Assembly: GCA_028274465.1 (NCBI GenBank)
Contig: CM051455.1
Coordinates: forward strand, 50,321,351-50,385,350
Reading direction: 5' to 3'
From: Plantago ovata
Taxonomy: Eukaryota; Streptophyta; Magnoliopsida; Lamiales; Plantaginaceae
Length of the DNA: 64,000 bases
Part shown: piece after piece, positions 12,801 to 23,734 of the stretch
How positions within the stretch are numbered: position 1 is the stretch's first letter
Layout: every line of letters starts with the position of its first letter
Notes under the pieces: generated by a model
Seen by the model: only the letters and a program-made list of their open reading frames with translations
What the model was told of the DNA's origin: nothing
Database searches by the model: none
Made by a program: the position numbers and the translations under genes

Positions 12801-13386
12801 AAGCTGGTAATCAAACCTTAGGCAAAGGAGGGAGACCCATAACTTTCCAATTATGGTTATCATTAGGCACCACAAGGTCATCCAAGCTCACAACAGAAGG
12901 CGTCTCCCAAACCCTCAACCCTTCAAACTCTTCATCCTCCTCACCGCCAAAATTCAACCACTCCTTGTTCTTATTATTATTATTAGTAGTACTATCATTC
13001 TTGATTTTGCCCAAATCCTCAAACCCTAAAACACTAACCAACTCCCCCACAGAGGGACACCCATAAAACCCTTCCACCGGCCGCCTGTCATGAACGACCT
13101 TGAAGTTGTTATGAGTCTCCCAGTCGCAGTTCTGGCAGAGAACAACGGACTCGGTGCAGCAGAAGATGGAAGCAGGGGAGGAGTTGCAGGAGTTGCAGAG
13201 GAGGCAACGGGTGTGTTTCTTGAAGAGTGGGTTGGTGGAGTGGACCTCACGGTCGCAGGTGAAACAGAGCTTGGCGGAGTCTGCTCGGCAGTAGAGGACT
13301 GCTTTCGATTTGGTGCAGAAGTCGCAGAGTGGGCCATCATCGTCGGTGGCCTGGTGGTGGTTGTCCGGTGCGGTGGTTGTGATCAT
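9820..13386 (-). CDS. CONSTANS-like B-box/CCT protein (COL14/15-like), 3' exons frame-disturbed
   Basis: Exon 1 (12817-13386) starts [12 protein letters not shown] and encodes two B-box zinc fingers. The first runs [18 protein letters not shown]; the second starts [13 protein letters not shown] and continues to CQNCDWETH. Exon 2 (11570-11773) joins in phase after ..GLPPLPK and begins [19 protein letters not shown] third coding block (about 10060-10392) carries [20 protein letters not shown] and then, in another frame, [20 protein letters not shown]. The last exon (9820-9910) encodes [20 protein letters not shown] to the stop, completing a CCT domain. B-box plus CCT proteins act in the nucleus as transcription regulators of light and flowering responses (family knowledge). 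Two single-base losses appear in the third block, near 10148 and in an A-run near 10065, so it is either a young pseudogene or carries assembly errors. The start of the third block is unsure. Confidence 0.85.
10440..10935. repeat. Intronic repeat rich in GTGATTCGCT
   Basis: It lies in the intron between exon 2 and the third coding block of the COL gene. The motif GTGATTCGCT(A/G) and relatives occur several times, with CTGGAATCCAATTCTCCAGAG and AATCTGGAGAATCGGC suggesting inverted parts. It looks like an inserted repeat, but no ends or target duplication could be fixed. Confidence 0.35.
12415..12780. repeat. Imperfect direct duplication within COL intron 1
   Basis: Two stretches about 230 bp apart share the order CCTAATT..CCTAGATTCGA, ..CATAA.CGA, ACAATAGCTAAT.TCTAATC and ACCATTTACTA. 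The paralogous segment at 36.6-37.0 kb shows this order once or in a shortened form. No known function. Confidence 0.5.
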
Positions 13387-13560
13387 TTTTTTTGGGGTTG
13401 GTGGTAGTTAGGTCATTAGCTAAATGGTGATTCAGCTGAGTGTGTGTTGTTAAGGAGACTTGTTTGTTGTTGTATACTTGTCGAGAGGAGGAAGAAGAAG
13501 AAGGTGCAGAGGCCTTATCGGTTGTTTATTATACTCTGTTTTGAGTTTTTTATTTTTATT
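13387..13560 (-). promoter_or_regulatory. 5'UTR/promoter-proximal region of the COL gene
   Basis: Immediately upstream of the COL start codon on the minus strand. It includes a purine-rich AGGAGGAAGAAGAAGAAGG stretch (plus strand) and a (TTTTA)n pentamer tract at about 13552-13583. No clear TATA box can be assigned. The flank beyond it was copied in the duplication at 37.3 kb, although the B-box exon was not. Confidence 0.4.
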
Positions 13561-13831
13561 TTATTTTATTTTATTTTATTTTGCCGTTCTGTTACTAAAA
13601 GTCTATAAATGGAAGCTAGTATATGGTCAACATTGGGGCACCAATGCTGATTCTTTCCTCTTTTTGCCCTTTCTCGAACATTTTTATAGTGGAGTTGAAT
13701 TTAAAAAGGAAAATTGATGAGAGCTTTATGGTCGACTTTGCGACTTAAATAAACACGTTGATAATTCCTGGATTCATATTGCTGTTTGCTGATCATTATG
13801 GTAGTCCAATATTTCATGTGACAATTTTGAG

Positions 13832-15451
13832 TAAAGTGCAAAATAATACCCGTAAATTATTTAAAAGTAGCAAAAAATCTCCTCAATTATTAAAGTTGTA
13901 AAATTCTCTGAGTTATGAAAGTTTGCACAAATTCCCCTTTGGTCAAAATTAACAAAAATTGCAAGGTTTCAATTAACTTTTTGATAAATTTGTAGCTGTG
14001 CTGAATAAACTGTATTTGCACGTCAGTCTGATTCCAATATTGCAGATTAACAAAAAAAAAAAAAATTAACTTTTTGATAATTAAGGAGGTTTAATGTTAT
14101 TTTTTTTGTCACTTCTATACAAATATCATTTTCAATAAAATAAATTATTGGTCAGAATAATTTTATTAAAAATAGTTTTAAAACAAATAAATTTTAAATA
14201 AATAAATTTTAAATTAATTAATTGATAAAAATAAATAAGAGAAAAAATAAATAATAATTAATTTCACAAATAACTATAGATAATTAACACATATTTTCAA
14301 AACTTCATCCTCACTAATGAAGTAACTACACATGATGTCTTCTCCTTAGAACTCCCCAAAATTTAGACATGCATATGGCTTGCCAGAAAAACGTTGATTG
14401 AAATAGCACAATATTTGTTAATTTTGACCATAAGGATTTTGTGCAAACATTTTATATAAGTCAGTGGATTTTATGCAACTTTAATAACTTGGGGGTAAGA
14501 ATTTTGAGAATCATTTCGAGTGATTTGCGTGTGAGATGGTGATTGAAGTCGCTGTCTTTCTTGAGTTTTTTGAGCTGGTTTGGGAGTTTCAGTTAAGTTG
14601 AGTATCCGGTTGTGGTGATGAAGGTGAGTGAGGTTGGTGCTTGGACTAGTGAGGTGCTTTTCGGGTGTTGGATGCTAAGTTTAGGTTTTGAGTGTTGGGA
14701 AGTGTTCTTGATTGGTATTGGAAGTGTTTGGGGCTGTTTGTTCTTTTTTGGTGGTTTGATACTTTTATTGTTTTGGTGCTTTTGGTTTCTTTGTTCTGTG
14801 GTGTTTTGTTGGTGAGCAATACTCAAAGTAATAGTAGTGGTTGTGAAGATGCCAATTCAAATGTTGAATGGAAGTCGAAGCTTTTGAGGGTTTAGGAGAG
14901 CCAGAATCGGGAGATTCAAGTTCTAAAGGTTCAGGTCCCAGAGGTTAAGATTCAATGTTCAGGTTTGGATTTAGGAGATCCAGGTTCAGGAGGTTTCCTT
15001 GCAGTTGAACGGGTTTCAGGTTCAGGAGGTTCAATAGACCAAGATTCAATTCGAGTGATTCAAGTTCAGGGGTTCTATAGGTTCAGGTTCAAGGTTTCGG
15101 TGTTGGTTCAGGTTTAGGCGGTGTCCTTGCCATTAAAGTTGACAGTACCGTGTTCTAGGTTCAAGAGATTCTAAGGTTCAAAAGGTTAAGGTGGCGTTCC
15201 TAAAGGTTCAGGTCCCGGAGGCTCTTTATTGTTGGTTTAGGTTTTGGTCGTATAGCCGGTGTTACGCCACGGTTAAAGCTGGGTGTTGGTGTTGTTCTCG
15301 TTGTCTTTGTATTGGCTCAGAGCATTACTTATGCTTATGCTCGTTTTGTTTTAATTATTAATAAAAAAATAATTTTGCCGTTTATAAAAAAAAAAAAACT
15401 TGGCGGAGTTTTTGCTATTTTCAAATAACTGTATTTTTTGCACTTTAGTCT
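13832..15451. mobile_element. MITE with ~50-bp inverted repeats, split by a LINE-like insert
   Basis: The left end TAAAGTGCAAAATAATACCC and the reverse complement of the right end (TAAAGTGCAAAAAATACAG) match over about 50 bp. Both continue into A-rich sequence with ..AGCAAAAA(A)(T)CTCC. Flanks read GACAATTTTGAG (left) and GAAAATTTTCAG (right), a degenerate 9-12 bp duplication. The paralogous locus near 43100 has a single GAAAATTTCCAG and no element, so this inserted after the duplication. The target length suggests Mutator type. The interior holds 880 bp of younger LINE-like DNA. Confidence 0.65.
14520..15398 (+). mobile_element. GT-rich LINE-like 3' region nested in a MITE
   Basis: A strongly G/T-rich plus strand ends in GAGCATTACTTATGCTTATG, AATTATTAATAAAAAAATAA, TTTTGCCG and an A-run, the tail shared with 4.7 and 31.6 kb. 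No RT domain is present. Between 14890 and 15240 it holds many imperfect copies of AGGTTCAGG, an internal repeat not seen in the other tails. The 5' part (14520-14890) has no recognisable protein. Confidence 0.55.
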
Positions 15452-17104
15452 GAAAATTTTCAGTGAGCTAATTTTGTTCGACTTTAAGGAAAGATTACTG
15501 CAGGTGAGTGGTAATTGTGATAAACAAAACTAAATTTCAAATGTAGTAGTATTAATTGAAGAACATGTGAATTTATCAAGTTTGGTTTGTGTGGAACTAC
15601 AAGTGTACATGGCATGGTGCACTTGTGATATATATGAGAGGGACAGGGTAAGTTTTGGGGTTTAAGGAAGGTCGGTCATCAAGGTTGGTTGGCTAAAAAA
15701 TATCTATCTCATAAATGGCCTCATGATGACAAATTAAACTTCAATTTGTAGGACTGGTAGTATCTACACTTGATATGGAGGACCCGAACAGCTAGCGACA
15801 TTCAAAATATCAGTTTGTATTACACAAGTGTATATATAACGCTAGAACTTGCTCGACAAGAATACTCACAAGTCACACGTTTGTTTCTTCTAAAGACAAA
15901 ATTAAGTTGTGAATTAAATTAAATGCATCATGCATGTCACCGCTTGGAAAGTTAATCAATTGCTCACGGTAATAGTTATGAGTTAAAATTTCGTTACACT
16001 CTGAATTTCGGAGCTTTGGGCAAAGACATGTACACAAAATGTTTGATACTCAGCGGGGAACCAGAAATTATGGTTAGGGGGGACGAACTTACGTATATAT
16101 CATTTTTTAAAAGTTCGGAGGGGCCAAAAGTTGAAAATTCGTAGAAATCCCCTTTACGAAATTTGAAAAATCATATATTCTTCTTAAAAAAAAAATTTTT
16201 TGGGATGGGGGCCGGAGGCCCCCGCCGACCCCCCTTGGTTCCACCCCTGCTCAATTTAGAAAAGTTGATTTAAAGTGTATAGAGAAAGTTGAATAGTGAC
16301 TATTTAGAAGAAATAAGATGAAGTTTTTTCTTTATGACTTTGTTTGTAGGGTAATTTTTTAGTTTTTATCTGTGCTACGAAAGTGTTGTGCAGACTTAGT
16401 AAAATAAGTTCATTCCCAAAACGCCGCTCAAGTCTCTCGTATACTATTATAACCTTACCAGAAATTATAAATGCCAGATTAATGGACGAGGATAGTGTAA
16501 AAAATGTCAACATGGTCCATGGATGCTATTAAACGAATAATTTACATGCTATTTTGTTTTTTACATTTTTATATTTTTTGTTTTTATATCGATACATTTG
16601 CTCATATATATTCTCGATTATGCCCCATGGATGCTATGAAACGAATAATTAATAGAAAATTGTTTTAAGTTATAGTTACTTTGAGATAACTAATTAATGA
16701 TGGAGGTATTTTGGAAATTAGCACATATATAATCAGCAATTTTTGCAGAATGAATGTCAAAAAATCTATATTGGAGTCATGCGGCCGCTACAAACAAACG
16801 TCACGGTCATGCTGCACTTTCTGGATCATTTAAGTCAGTCACACGTACAATAAACTCAGCTGATTCATCGCACTATCGTGGATATCGAGTATCCACAATC
16901 CACAAAGGAGTGTTAAAAGTCCAGTTTGATAGCTGCTAAATTACTAGTGTACGTATTTCATTGCTTGAATTGTAAAAAGAAATTTAATGAACAAAAAATA
17001 CAGCCACAGTTAAAGGCTTAAAGCTACTCTAAGATTGAAAACATGCAACTCATGCTAACTGTAAATTTTTACTCCATAGATGTCAAACGTCCATATCAAC
17101 TACT
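15452..17104. other. Duplicated spacer, copy A
   Basis: Apart from the MITE at 16050-16250 this stretch is collinear with about 43100-45520. Shared landmarks are GAGAGGGACAGGG, GGAAGGTCGGTCATCAAGG, GTGTATATATAACGCTAGAA and CATGGTCCATGGATGC. Another is the block from GGAGTCATGCGGCCG to TATCGAGTATCCACAATCC. It has no gene I recognise. A TATA-like GTATATATAACG near 15828 with a conserved stretch after it could be the promoter of a lost gene. Confidence 0.6.
16050..16250. mobile_element. MITE with CAGCGGGGAACCAG / GGTTCCACCCCTG ends
   Basis: The left end CAGCGGGGAACCAGAAAT is the imperfect inverse of the right end TTGGTTCCACCCCTG. The interior has a G-rich GGGGGCCGGAGGCCCCCG hairpin near 16207-16224. 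It is absent from the corresponding place in the duplicate near 43700, so it is a later insertion. The hAT-like assignment rests on the terminal CAGNGG; target duplication is not clear. Confidence 0.6.
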
Positions 17105-20065
17105 CCATCCGTCCAGTGGGAAGTTTCCATCTTATATTTGGTCAACAAATAAGGTTTGATTACTTTTTGCTATTTTATTGCAAGTGGCATGTTCGGATTA
17201 CTTTTTATTAGCTTTTTTGGAACCGTGCGAGATCATCTCATTACGACTCTAAAAACTGTTCAGTACAAAGGTCGACAAATCGTCCAGACCATCCCAACTA
17301 CCTCAATGAATCCCTAAAAATCACAAAATGAAACAACAAGAAATTCAACTAAATGAAAATCAAAAGTATTTAAACCAGCCTGCCGAATATATGTTTGTGC
17401 AGCGGCTCCCTAAGCTTTGGAAACAGATTGCTCCTTTGCACGATCATCTTGATGGCCTGCATCCCAATATCATCTGCATCGAAGGCTTTTTGGTTAAAGA
17501 TAATATCATTACGTGTCGTCCATATGCCGTACACACACTCCGCTATCAGCCCTTTGAGCAAAGTACTTTTCCGGCCCTTACTTCGTGCTCGACGGGACAG
17601 TTCCGCCATGTTTCCATCCCAGTCCGTCCATGGCAGCACCACGTGGATCCATGCCAGTACCTGTGTCAATATCGTTTGCGTAACCTGGCAGTCGAAAAAG
17701 AGATGTTCATTACTCTCATCACCACCACAGAAACAACATTGGCCATCAGTTAACACCCCGAACCCTTGCAATCGATCTTTAGTTGCCAACCGCTTGTGTA
17801 AGCATAACCACAGGATGAAAACAGCCCGTGGCCTAGCCATATTCTTAAGAACCAATTTACGCCAGAAAACTTTTACTTTCGGCCCCCGGAGCCCTTTGTA
17901 CAGCTTTTGCGCATCAAAGACACGTTTTTGCACGCATTCATTCCATTCCTGGAGGTCATACACTTGTTCCCTGCATTTAAGCACATTTTTCAGCACCCAA
18001 GAGCAAGTCGATGAGGGGATATAATCCTATAAAGGCTGATCTTTGAAAAAATAGATGTGCACCCATCGAATCCAAAGTTTGTCGGCCTTATTTAGGAGAT
18101 TCCACAATATTTTCGCCATCAACGCTTGGTTCCATTCTTTCAGGGCTCGAAAATTCAAGCCACCACAGCTCTTTGGATTGCAAACCTGGTCCCAAGCAAT
18201 AGGTGATTTTCGAGAGTCACCATCTTGTCCACTCCACAGAAAAAATCGACAAATACTGTCAATGTGGTGGAGGACCTGTTTAGGGAGAGGGAACACCTGC
18301 AACCAATAGTTAGTGATGGAAAACAAAACACTTTCTATTAGTTGTTGTCTCCCAACATAGCTCAGTAGACGGGACGTCCAATGCCTCAAACGCAGCAGGA
18401 TTTTATCAATAAGAGGTTGGCACATGTTGATAGAAAGTTTCTATGGAGACAACGGCACCCCAAGATACTTAACATGCAAAGTACCTCTAGAGAACCCAGT
18501 ATGGTAAAGAATCAATGCTATCTCTGCATCATTCACCCCTCCAAGAAAGACCTTACACTTCCCCATATTCGCATATAGTCTAGTAGAACGGGAAAATTTG
18601 TCAAATTGTTGCATAGAAATAACATCCCCTCGAGCAAACAACATCAAATCATCAGCAAAACAGAGGTTAGTAATCTTTAATCTCTCACACTTAGGGTGGA
18701 AGTTGAAGTCGGGGTTGATCGACAATCTCTGTAAGCATCTATGCAAGTATTTCATCACCAGAACAAATAGTAAGGGGGACATAGGATCACCTTGTCGTAG
18801 TCCACGCTCAGCTTTAAGGATTCTGGATGGCACCCCATTTATTGTGTATCTGTAAGAAACAGGTTTAACACAAGACATCACCCACTGTACAAACAGCAGA
18901 GGAAATCCCAATTCTTTCATAATGGCCTCCAACACATTCCATTCCACAGTGTCATACGCTTTCTGCATGTCCATTTTGTATCATGCAACACGGTGATATA
19001 CCTTTCCTATTGTATCCATTCACAAGTTCCTGTGCCATCAAAATATTATCCTGGATGTGTTTCCCCGGTATGAATGCTGACTGGCTATCATTGACCACTT
19101 CATTAATAACCTTTCCCAACCTGTTAGTAATGATTTTTGATATAATCTTGTACACCGTGGTGCAACACGAGATAGGGTGCAATTCTCTCACCGTCTTTGC
19201 CTCTGGTGTTTTTGGGATGAGTGTAACTAGTGTGCAATTTCAAGTAGGGTACAACTTGCCATGTTGAAAGAATTCAATCACCGCTGCAATTATGTCATGT
19301 TTAATTAAACTCCAGGTGGCCTTGAAAAATTTGGCATTGAAACCATCAATCCCCGGAGCCTTAGAGTCTCTGATTGATGTGAGGGCATCCCATATCTCAT
19401 TTTCCGTGACAGAGGCGATTAGCATCTCTCTATCTTAGAGTTTTAGCATGGGTCCAGACCGTAGAGTTTCAATATCCACAGCTTGGATCCTGGTTGCAGC
19501 CGTGCCCACCAAGCCTCCATAAAAATCCAGGATTTCTTTTTCAATATCCTCATGCGAAATTAGCAAACAGACTGCCCCATTTTCCAGCTGATGGATGCCA
19601 GAATTCTGGTTCTTAGACCGTACAGAAGCATGAAAATATGATGTGTTGCCATCCCCTAGTCGTAGCCAGTCAGCTTTTGACTTTTGTTGCATGACTTTTT
19701 CTTCCAAATTAAGCCAATTCTCCAACACCACACGTTCTTCTTTTATTCTGTCGATAAGGCCCTGATTCATTCTGTCCATTCTGATCGCATTATGTGTGCT
19801 CTCAAGTGCCTGTCTGGCCGCTTCAATTTTGGAGGTAAGGCCTGTTACTCTCCTAGTCATCCCCCGAAAGAGTTGTTGGAGCCGTTTAAGCTTGTACCAC
19901 ACCTGTGCTTGTCGAGTTCCAGAGCACACCACACTCCATCCAATTTGTACAGTAGCAATAAAGTCTTGTTGATCAATTAAGCAGTTAAGAAACTTAAAGT
20001 TTCTACTTACTGGAGAGATGCGGATCATGTGAGCAACTTGGAGGGGTGAGTGATCTGATAGTCCG
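17105..20065 (-). mobile_element. Decayed L1-like LINE, 5'-truncated
   Basis: Read on the minus strand, it starts within the end of the endonuclease (SDHSPL, about 20045-20062). Next come the linker (to about 19435), RT blocks ([65 protein letters not shown]), the thumb and C-terminal RT part (18027-18425), and zf-RVT (17996-17370: ARPRAVFILWLCLHKRL, CCFCGG, HLFFDC). It closes with GIWTTRNDIIF. The frame is broken several times, near 19435, 19210, 18960, 18430 and 18010. The 3' border is not clear; the A-tail is eroded. It inserted into duplicate copy A, cutting off the spacer that continues in copy B. Confidence 0.85.
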
Positions 20066-20637
20066 GGTGATCATGTTAGCTTTATTAGTAGGATTAACAA
20101 ATCCCTCCAGATTTTTGGGTTTGGTGGCAAATTCAAGCTAATGGCCAAAGATTTTGATGTTGTAAAAATTTCAAATCTGGAGGCATTTACGTTATTTAAA
20201 ATCAACACTTCCAGTTTAATTAACTGAAACTTCAAACTAAAAGGATAAAATTAATTTTATTATACAGCAAAAAAAAAAAAAAATCAATATGGCAAAATTA
20301 ACACTTCAAAGTCGCATTAAAATTTTCAATTTCAATCAAATCGACATTAGAAACAGGAGATAAAATAACAAAGTCAAGCATCATTACATTACCACCAAAA
20401 GATCAAGGCAAAAGTTCCCAACATCTTAATTAAAATTACATACAAAAGGTTCAAAAGGTTAAAGAGTCTGAAGTTTGAAAGAGTTTGAAAAGTTTTCAAA
20501 CTTCCCTCCAACATCTAAAATGTCACATAACCTAGCTATAAATACTACTCTCAGATTTCACAACCACCAGTGAGCCTTCAATACATACACAACCACCAGA
20601 ATTTAATGTCTTAATACTACAACCAAATACTACAAAT

Positions 20638-22714
20638 ATGCCTCCAAACAGCAAACCCAATCTCAGCAATGAAGTCAGGAATCAAATTGCACAGCACCTG
20701 TTAGCGTCTCTAAATGCAAAAGGAAAACCAGCACACGACAAGTTCAATGTGGCTGCAAGAAAGTGGAGAGTTAGTAGAAGAACTGTCACAACCATTTGGG
20801 CAAGAGCACAACAACAAAGAGTTGAAGGTCTGCCAATTCATTTAAGAAGCCAGAAGGGCAGTATGCGCAAGCGGAAAATTGAAATAGACATTGAATTGAT
20901 CGTGTCGAGCAAACCAAAAAAAAAAGAAAGACCATCAGAGCATTAACAAAGGCACTCAACAAGAAGCATGTGAAAGTATGCAAGAGCACAGTGGGAATAT
21001 GGGTACTACATGGACTTATCAAAGCTCATACAAATGCCATCAAGCCGAATTTAACAGCGCCAAATAAGCTATTGAGGTTGAAGTGGAGCTTAAAAGCATT
21101 GCAATTTGACAGTTTACTCAATCAAGTCAAGTTTAAAACCATGAAGGCAACAATCCACATTGATGAGAAATGGTTTTATATCACACAATCGACATCAAGA
21201 TACTACTTGGTTCAAGGGGAAGAACCACCTTATAGATCAATAACGTCAAAGAATCATGTCACTAAAGTGATGTTTGTGTGTGTGCAGTGGGAAGACCTTG
21301 TTTTTGCACCTAGCGGGGATACAATATTTGATGGTTAAGTCGGCATGTTCCCTCTCACGCTAAAGGTACCAACAAAAAGGAAGAGCAAGAATAGGTCTGT
21401 TGGAACTATAGAAACAAAAACAATTGAATCTGTAACTAGGGAAGTCTACAAGACATGCTTGATCAATGAGGTAACCAATCCTTATTGATTTTTAATTATT
21501 TTCTTCATTATGTAAGTGCATATTGATTTGATTTGTTCAATTACTTATGTAAACATACATGTACTCTGAGTTTATATTTCACCGTTGAGTTTTCTATTCT
21601 TGTTAACACTAATATTGAAACTGAAATCATACTATTGAATATTTCCCTAGCTGGAAACAACTTAAATCTGATGGTTGGGACGGGAAAAAGTATGGGTCAA
21701 GCTCCTGCGATGGAGGTTCGGCACGCCGAGTGAAAGGATCTTAATTCTATTTATGTTTCATAATATGTATCAACATGTATTGGAAACTCAACATGTTCAA
21801 ATACATGTAATCATTGTGTTTTATGCAGATTATACCTGCATGCCATCAAAGCCAAATGGCCTGCTAATGCAAACGAAGATATTGTACTTCAACAAGACAA
21901 TGCAAAGCCTCACATAACCAATGACGATCCAGATTTTAGGGTGGCTGCGTTTTCTGATGGATTCAACATTATCCTAGTTAACCAACCAGCTCAATCTCCT
22001 GAAGTTAATATTAATGATCTTGGTTGGTTTAGAGCCCTACAATCTCTACAACAAGAATCACCTACCAACAATATTGATCAACTGATAAAAGTTGTCCTAG
22101 AATCATATGAGGAGCTATGTCCATCAAAACCGAACAAAGTGTTCCTCAGTTTACAAGCTTGTATGGTGGAGATTTTAAGGGGGTGTTTGCAATAGTTTCA
22201 ACTTAAAATAAGCGGCTTAATTTAAGGAGAAGTTGGTAAAGTTGGCTTATTAGAGAATTTGATGGGTGTTTGCAAAAAGCTACTTAAAAGTTAGATAAGT
22301 TGTAGGAATAGTGTTTGCAAATCTAACTTTTTGGAAAAAAACAACTAAAATGCAGCTTAATTTAAGGAGAAGCTGCTGAAGGAGGTACAATGCAGCTTCT
22401 CCAACTTCAACTTATCCAGCTTAATTTAAGATAATTAAGCAACTTATAAGCTGTTGCAAACACTCAAAAAGCTGATCCTGCTTAAAATAAGTGATAAGCT
22501 GGATAAGTTAAGGTGTTGCAAACACCCACTAAAGCTTAAGGGTCATAACAACTACATGATACCACATTTGAAGAAAGACACTCTTCCAAGAGAAGGGAGG
22601 CTTCCGGAGGACTTGGTAGTAGATGAAGCACCGGTGAGGGAATGTATAGACTATTCGATGCAAATTAATGAGCATGGAGGTCTTGGGGAACTAATGGAAA
22701 GCCTAGGATACTAA
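20638..22714 (+). pseudogene. Mariner transposase remnant (DD39D), split by a MITE
   Basis: Pieces in order: an N-terminal helix-turn-helix part (MPPNSKPNLSNEVRNQIAQH; WRVSRRTVTTIWARA, 20638-20946); the second HTH (CKSTVGIWVLHGLIKAH, about 20978); and the catalytic core with the first D in HIDEKWF (about 21160). The second D is in QQDNAKPH (about 21890) and the third in NINDLGWF (about 22010), exactly 39 residues between the second and third. The C-terminus is GHNNYMIPHLKKDTLP..GGLGELMESLGY. Broken by a frame change in an A-run near 20925, an in-frame stop near 21338 (a Lys is expected in GKVGMF), disturbed sequence at 21470-21850, and a Tourist-like MITE at 22179. Not able to transpose itself. 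Confidence 0.85.
22179..22529. mobile_element. Tourist-like (PIF/Harbinger) MITE in the mariner transposase
   Basis: The ends GGGGGTGTTTGCAA and TTGCAAACACCCAC are inverted, and the flanking duplication is TAA at 22176-22178 and 22530-22532, the target preference of PIF/Harbinger. Inner CTTAAAATAAG.. arms repeat in both orientations. Skipping the element restores the reading VEILKLKGHNNY of the transposase, showing a clean single insertion. 351 bp, no coding. Confidence 0.88.
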
Positions 22715-23110
22715 AATCCATTTTCTGGACCTGTTTTGTAAAGGAATCAAACTCTTTTGTAAACGACCTTAGACCTACTTTTGTTGTGTGTTTGTAATGT
22801 TAAAACTGATCATATGTTAAGATCATGTTCCATTGTTTGCAAACATCAGGTCTATTAAGTCAAGTATGTAAACCTAATATGGTGGCAACTTTTGTTTATA
22901 AAATGACTACTCGGATGATATTTTTAATGATGAACGCAAGCTCTTATGAAGTGCATCATATAATATACTCTCACATATGTCATCATCATAGAGATTTAAA
23001 TATAAAGCCTACTAAGAGTATATCATCCATAGAAATAATAATAAGATACCTACTAGGAAAGCGGAAGTCTAACGACGCTTGTTGATCATGGAGTACTTTA
23101 GTTTCTCTAA

Positions 23111-23206
23111 AGAGAAATTATCATGGAAGGGTATCCTTGTGACACATAATAACAGATTAGTACCACTTAGATCAACAATAACATTTTAGTACTCCTTTTG
23201 GGTTTT
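23111..23206. repeat. Left terminal inverted repeat of the MULE
   Basis: Pairs with the reverse complement of about 28785-28869. The best conserved parts are AGGGTATC, AATAACAGATTAGTACC and AACA(A)T(A/T)ACATTTTAG. In this superfamily the TIR holds transposase binding sites and often the promoters of the element genes. Confidence 0.8.
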
Positions 23207-23734
23207 TTTGGGTTGACTGCTTGATAATTACATCTTTGCCACCGAGATTTTGATGGCCAAACAAACGCGGCCTTAGCTACAGTAAGCGGACAAAAATTCC
23301 TTTTTACCTTATTCAATTCTTACCAAGCCTCCATTACTCTGTTTCCCCAAAAATCCTTCGTCTTTATGGCACCAACCCTCCCTCCCGCCATACCATATAA
23401 CTGTGCCGATTTCACTCAAATTCCGACCAAAATTACTTCCTCTTGACTGTAATCGACTCGTCTGGGCGCACTGGTGGAGAATTTTGGGATTTTGTCTGGC
23501 GATTTTGTTTCTGACGGACGCGAACGAATTTTCTTGGTAAGTTGGTTTTTTTCTTCACATTGTTAATGCATATGAGTTTAAGAAGTTCGTTGTTGTTGTT
23601 TTTTGCCGGAATTCTACTTGGTTGTGGCTTTTTCATTTTCTTTCACAAACCCTAGGTTTTACAGTTTCGAATTTTTAGTGAGTTTCGAATTTTGAGTCTA
23701 TTTGGTTGTGGTTTTGGTTGTACAGGGCATAAAT

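Larger units (their letters stand above)
20080..23085 (+). mobile_element. Plant mariner-like element (MLE), inactive
   Basis: Built around a DD39D transposase (see CDS remnant). A TATA-like CTATAAATACTAC near 20537 and a short leader precede the ATG at 20638. After the transposase an AT-rich 3' part runs to near the MULE at 23.1 kb. Plant MLE termini normally begin CTCCCTCCG; I could not place matching inverted ends, so the element limits are inferred from the context (LINE on the left, duplicated flank and MULE on the right). Confidence 0.6.

Noticed and set aside
12811-13407. Overlapping plus-strand and second minus-strand frames over COL exon 1
   Set aside because: Shadows of the B-box exon: only the frame with CDFC..CFTC and CNSC..CQNC matches a known family.
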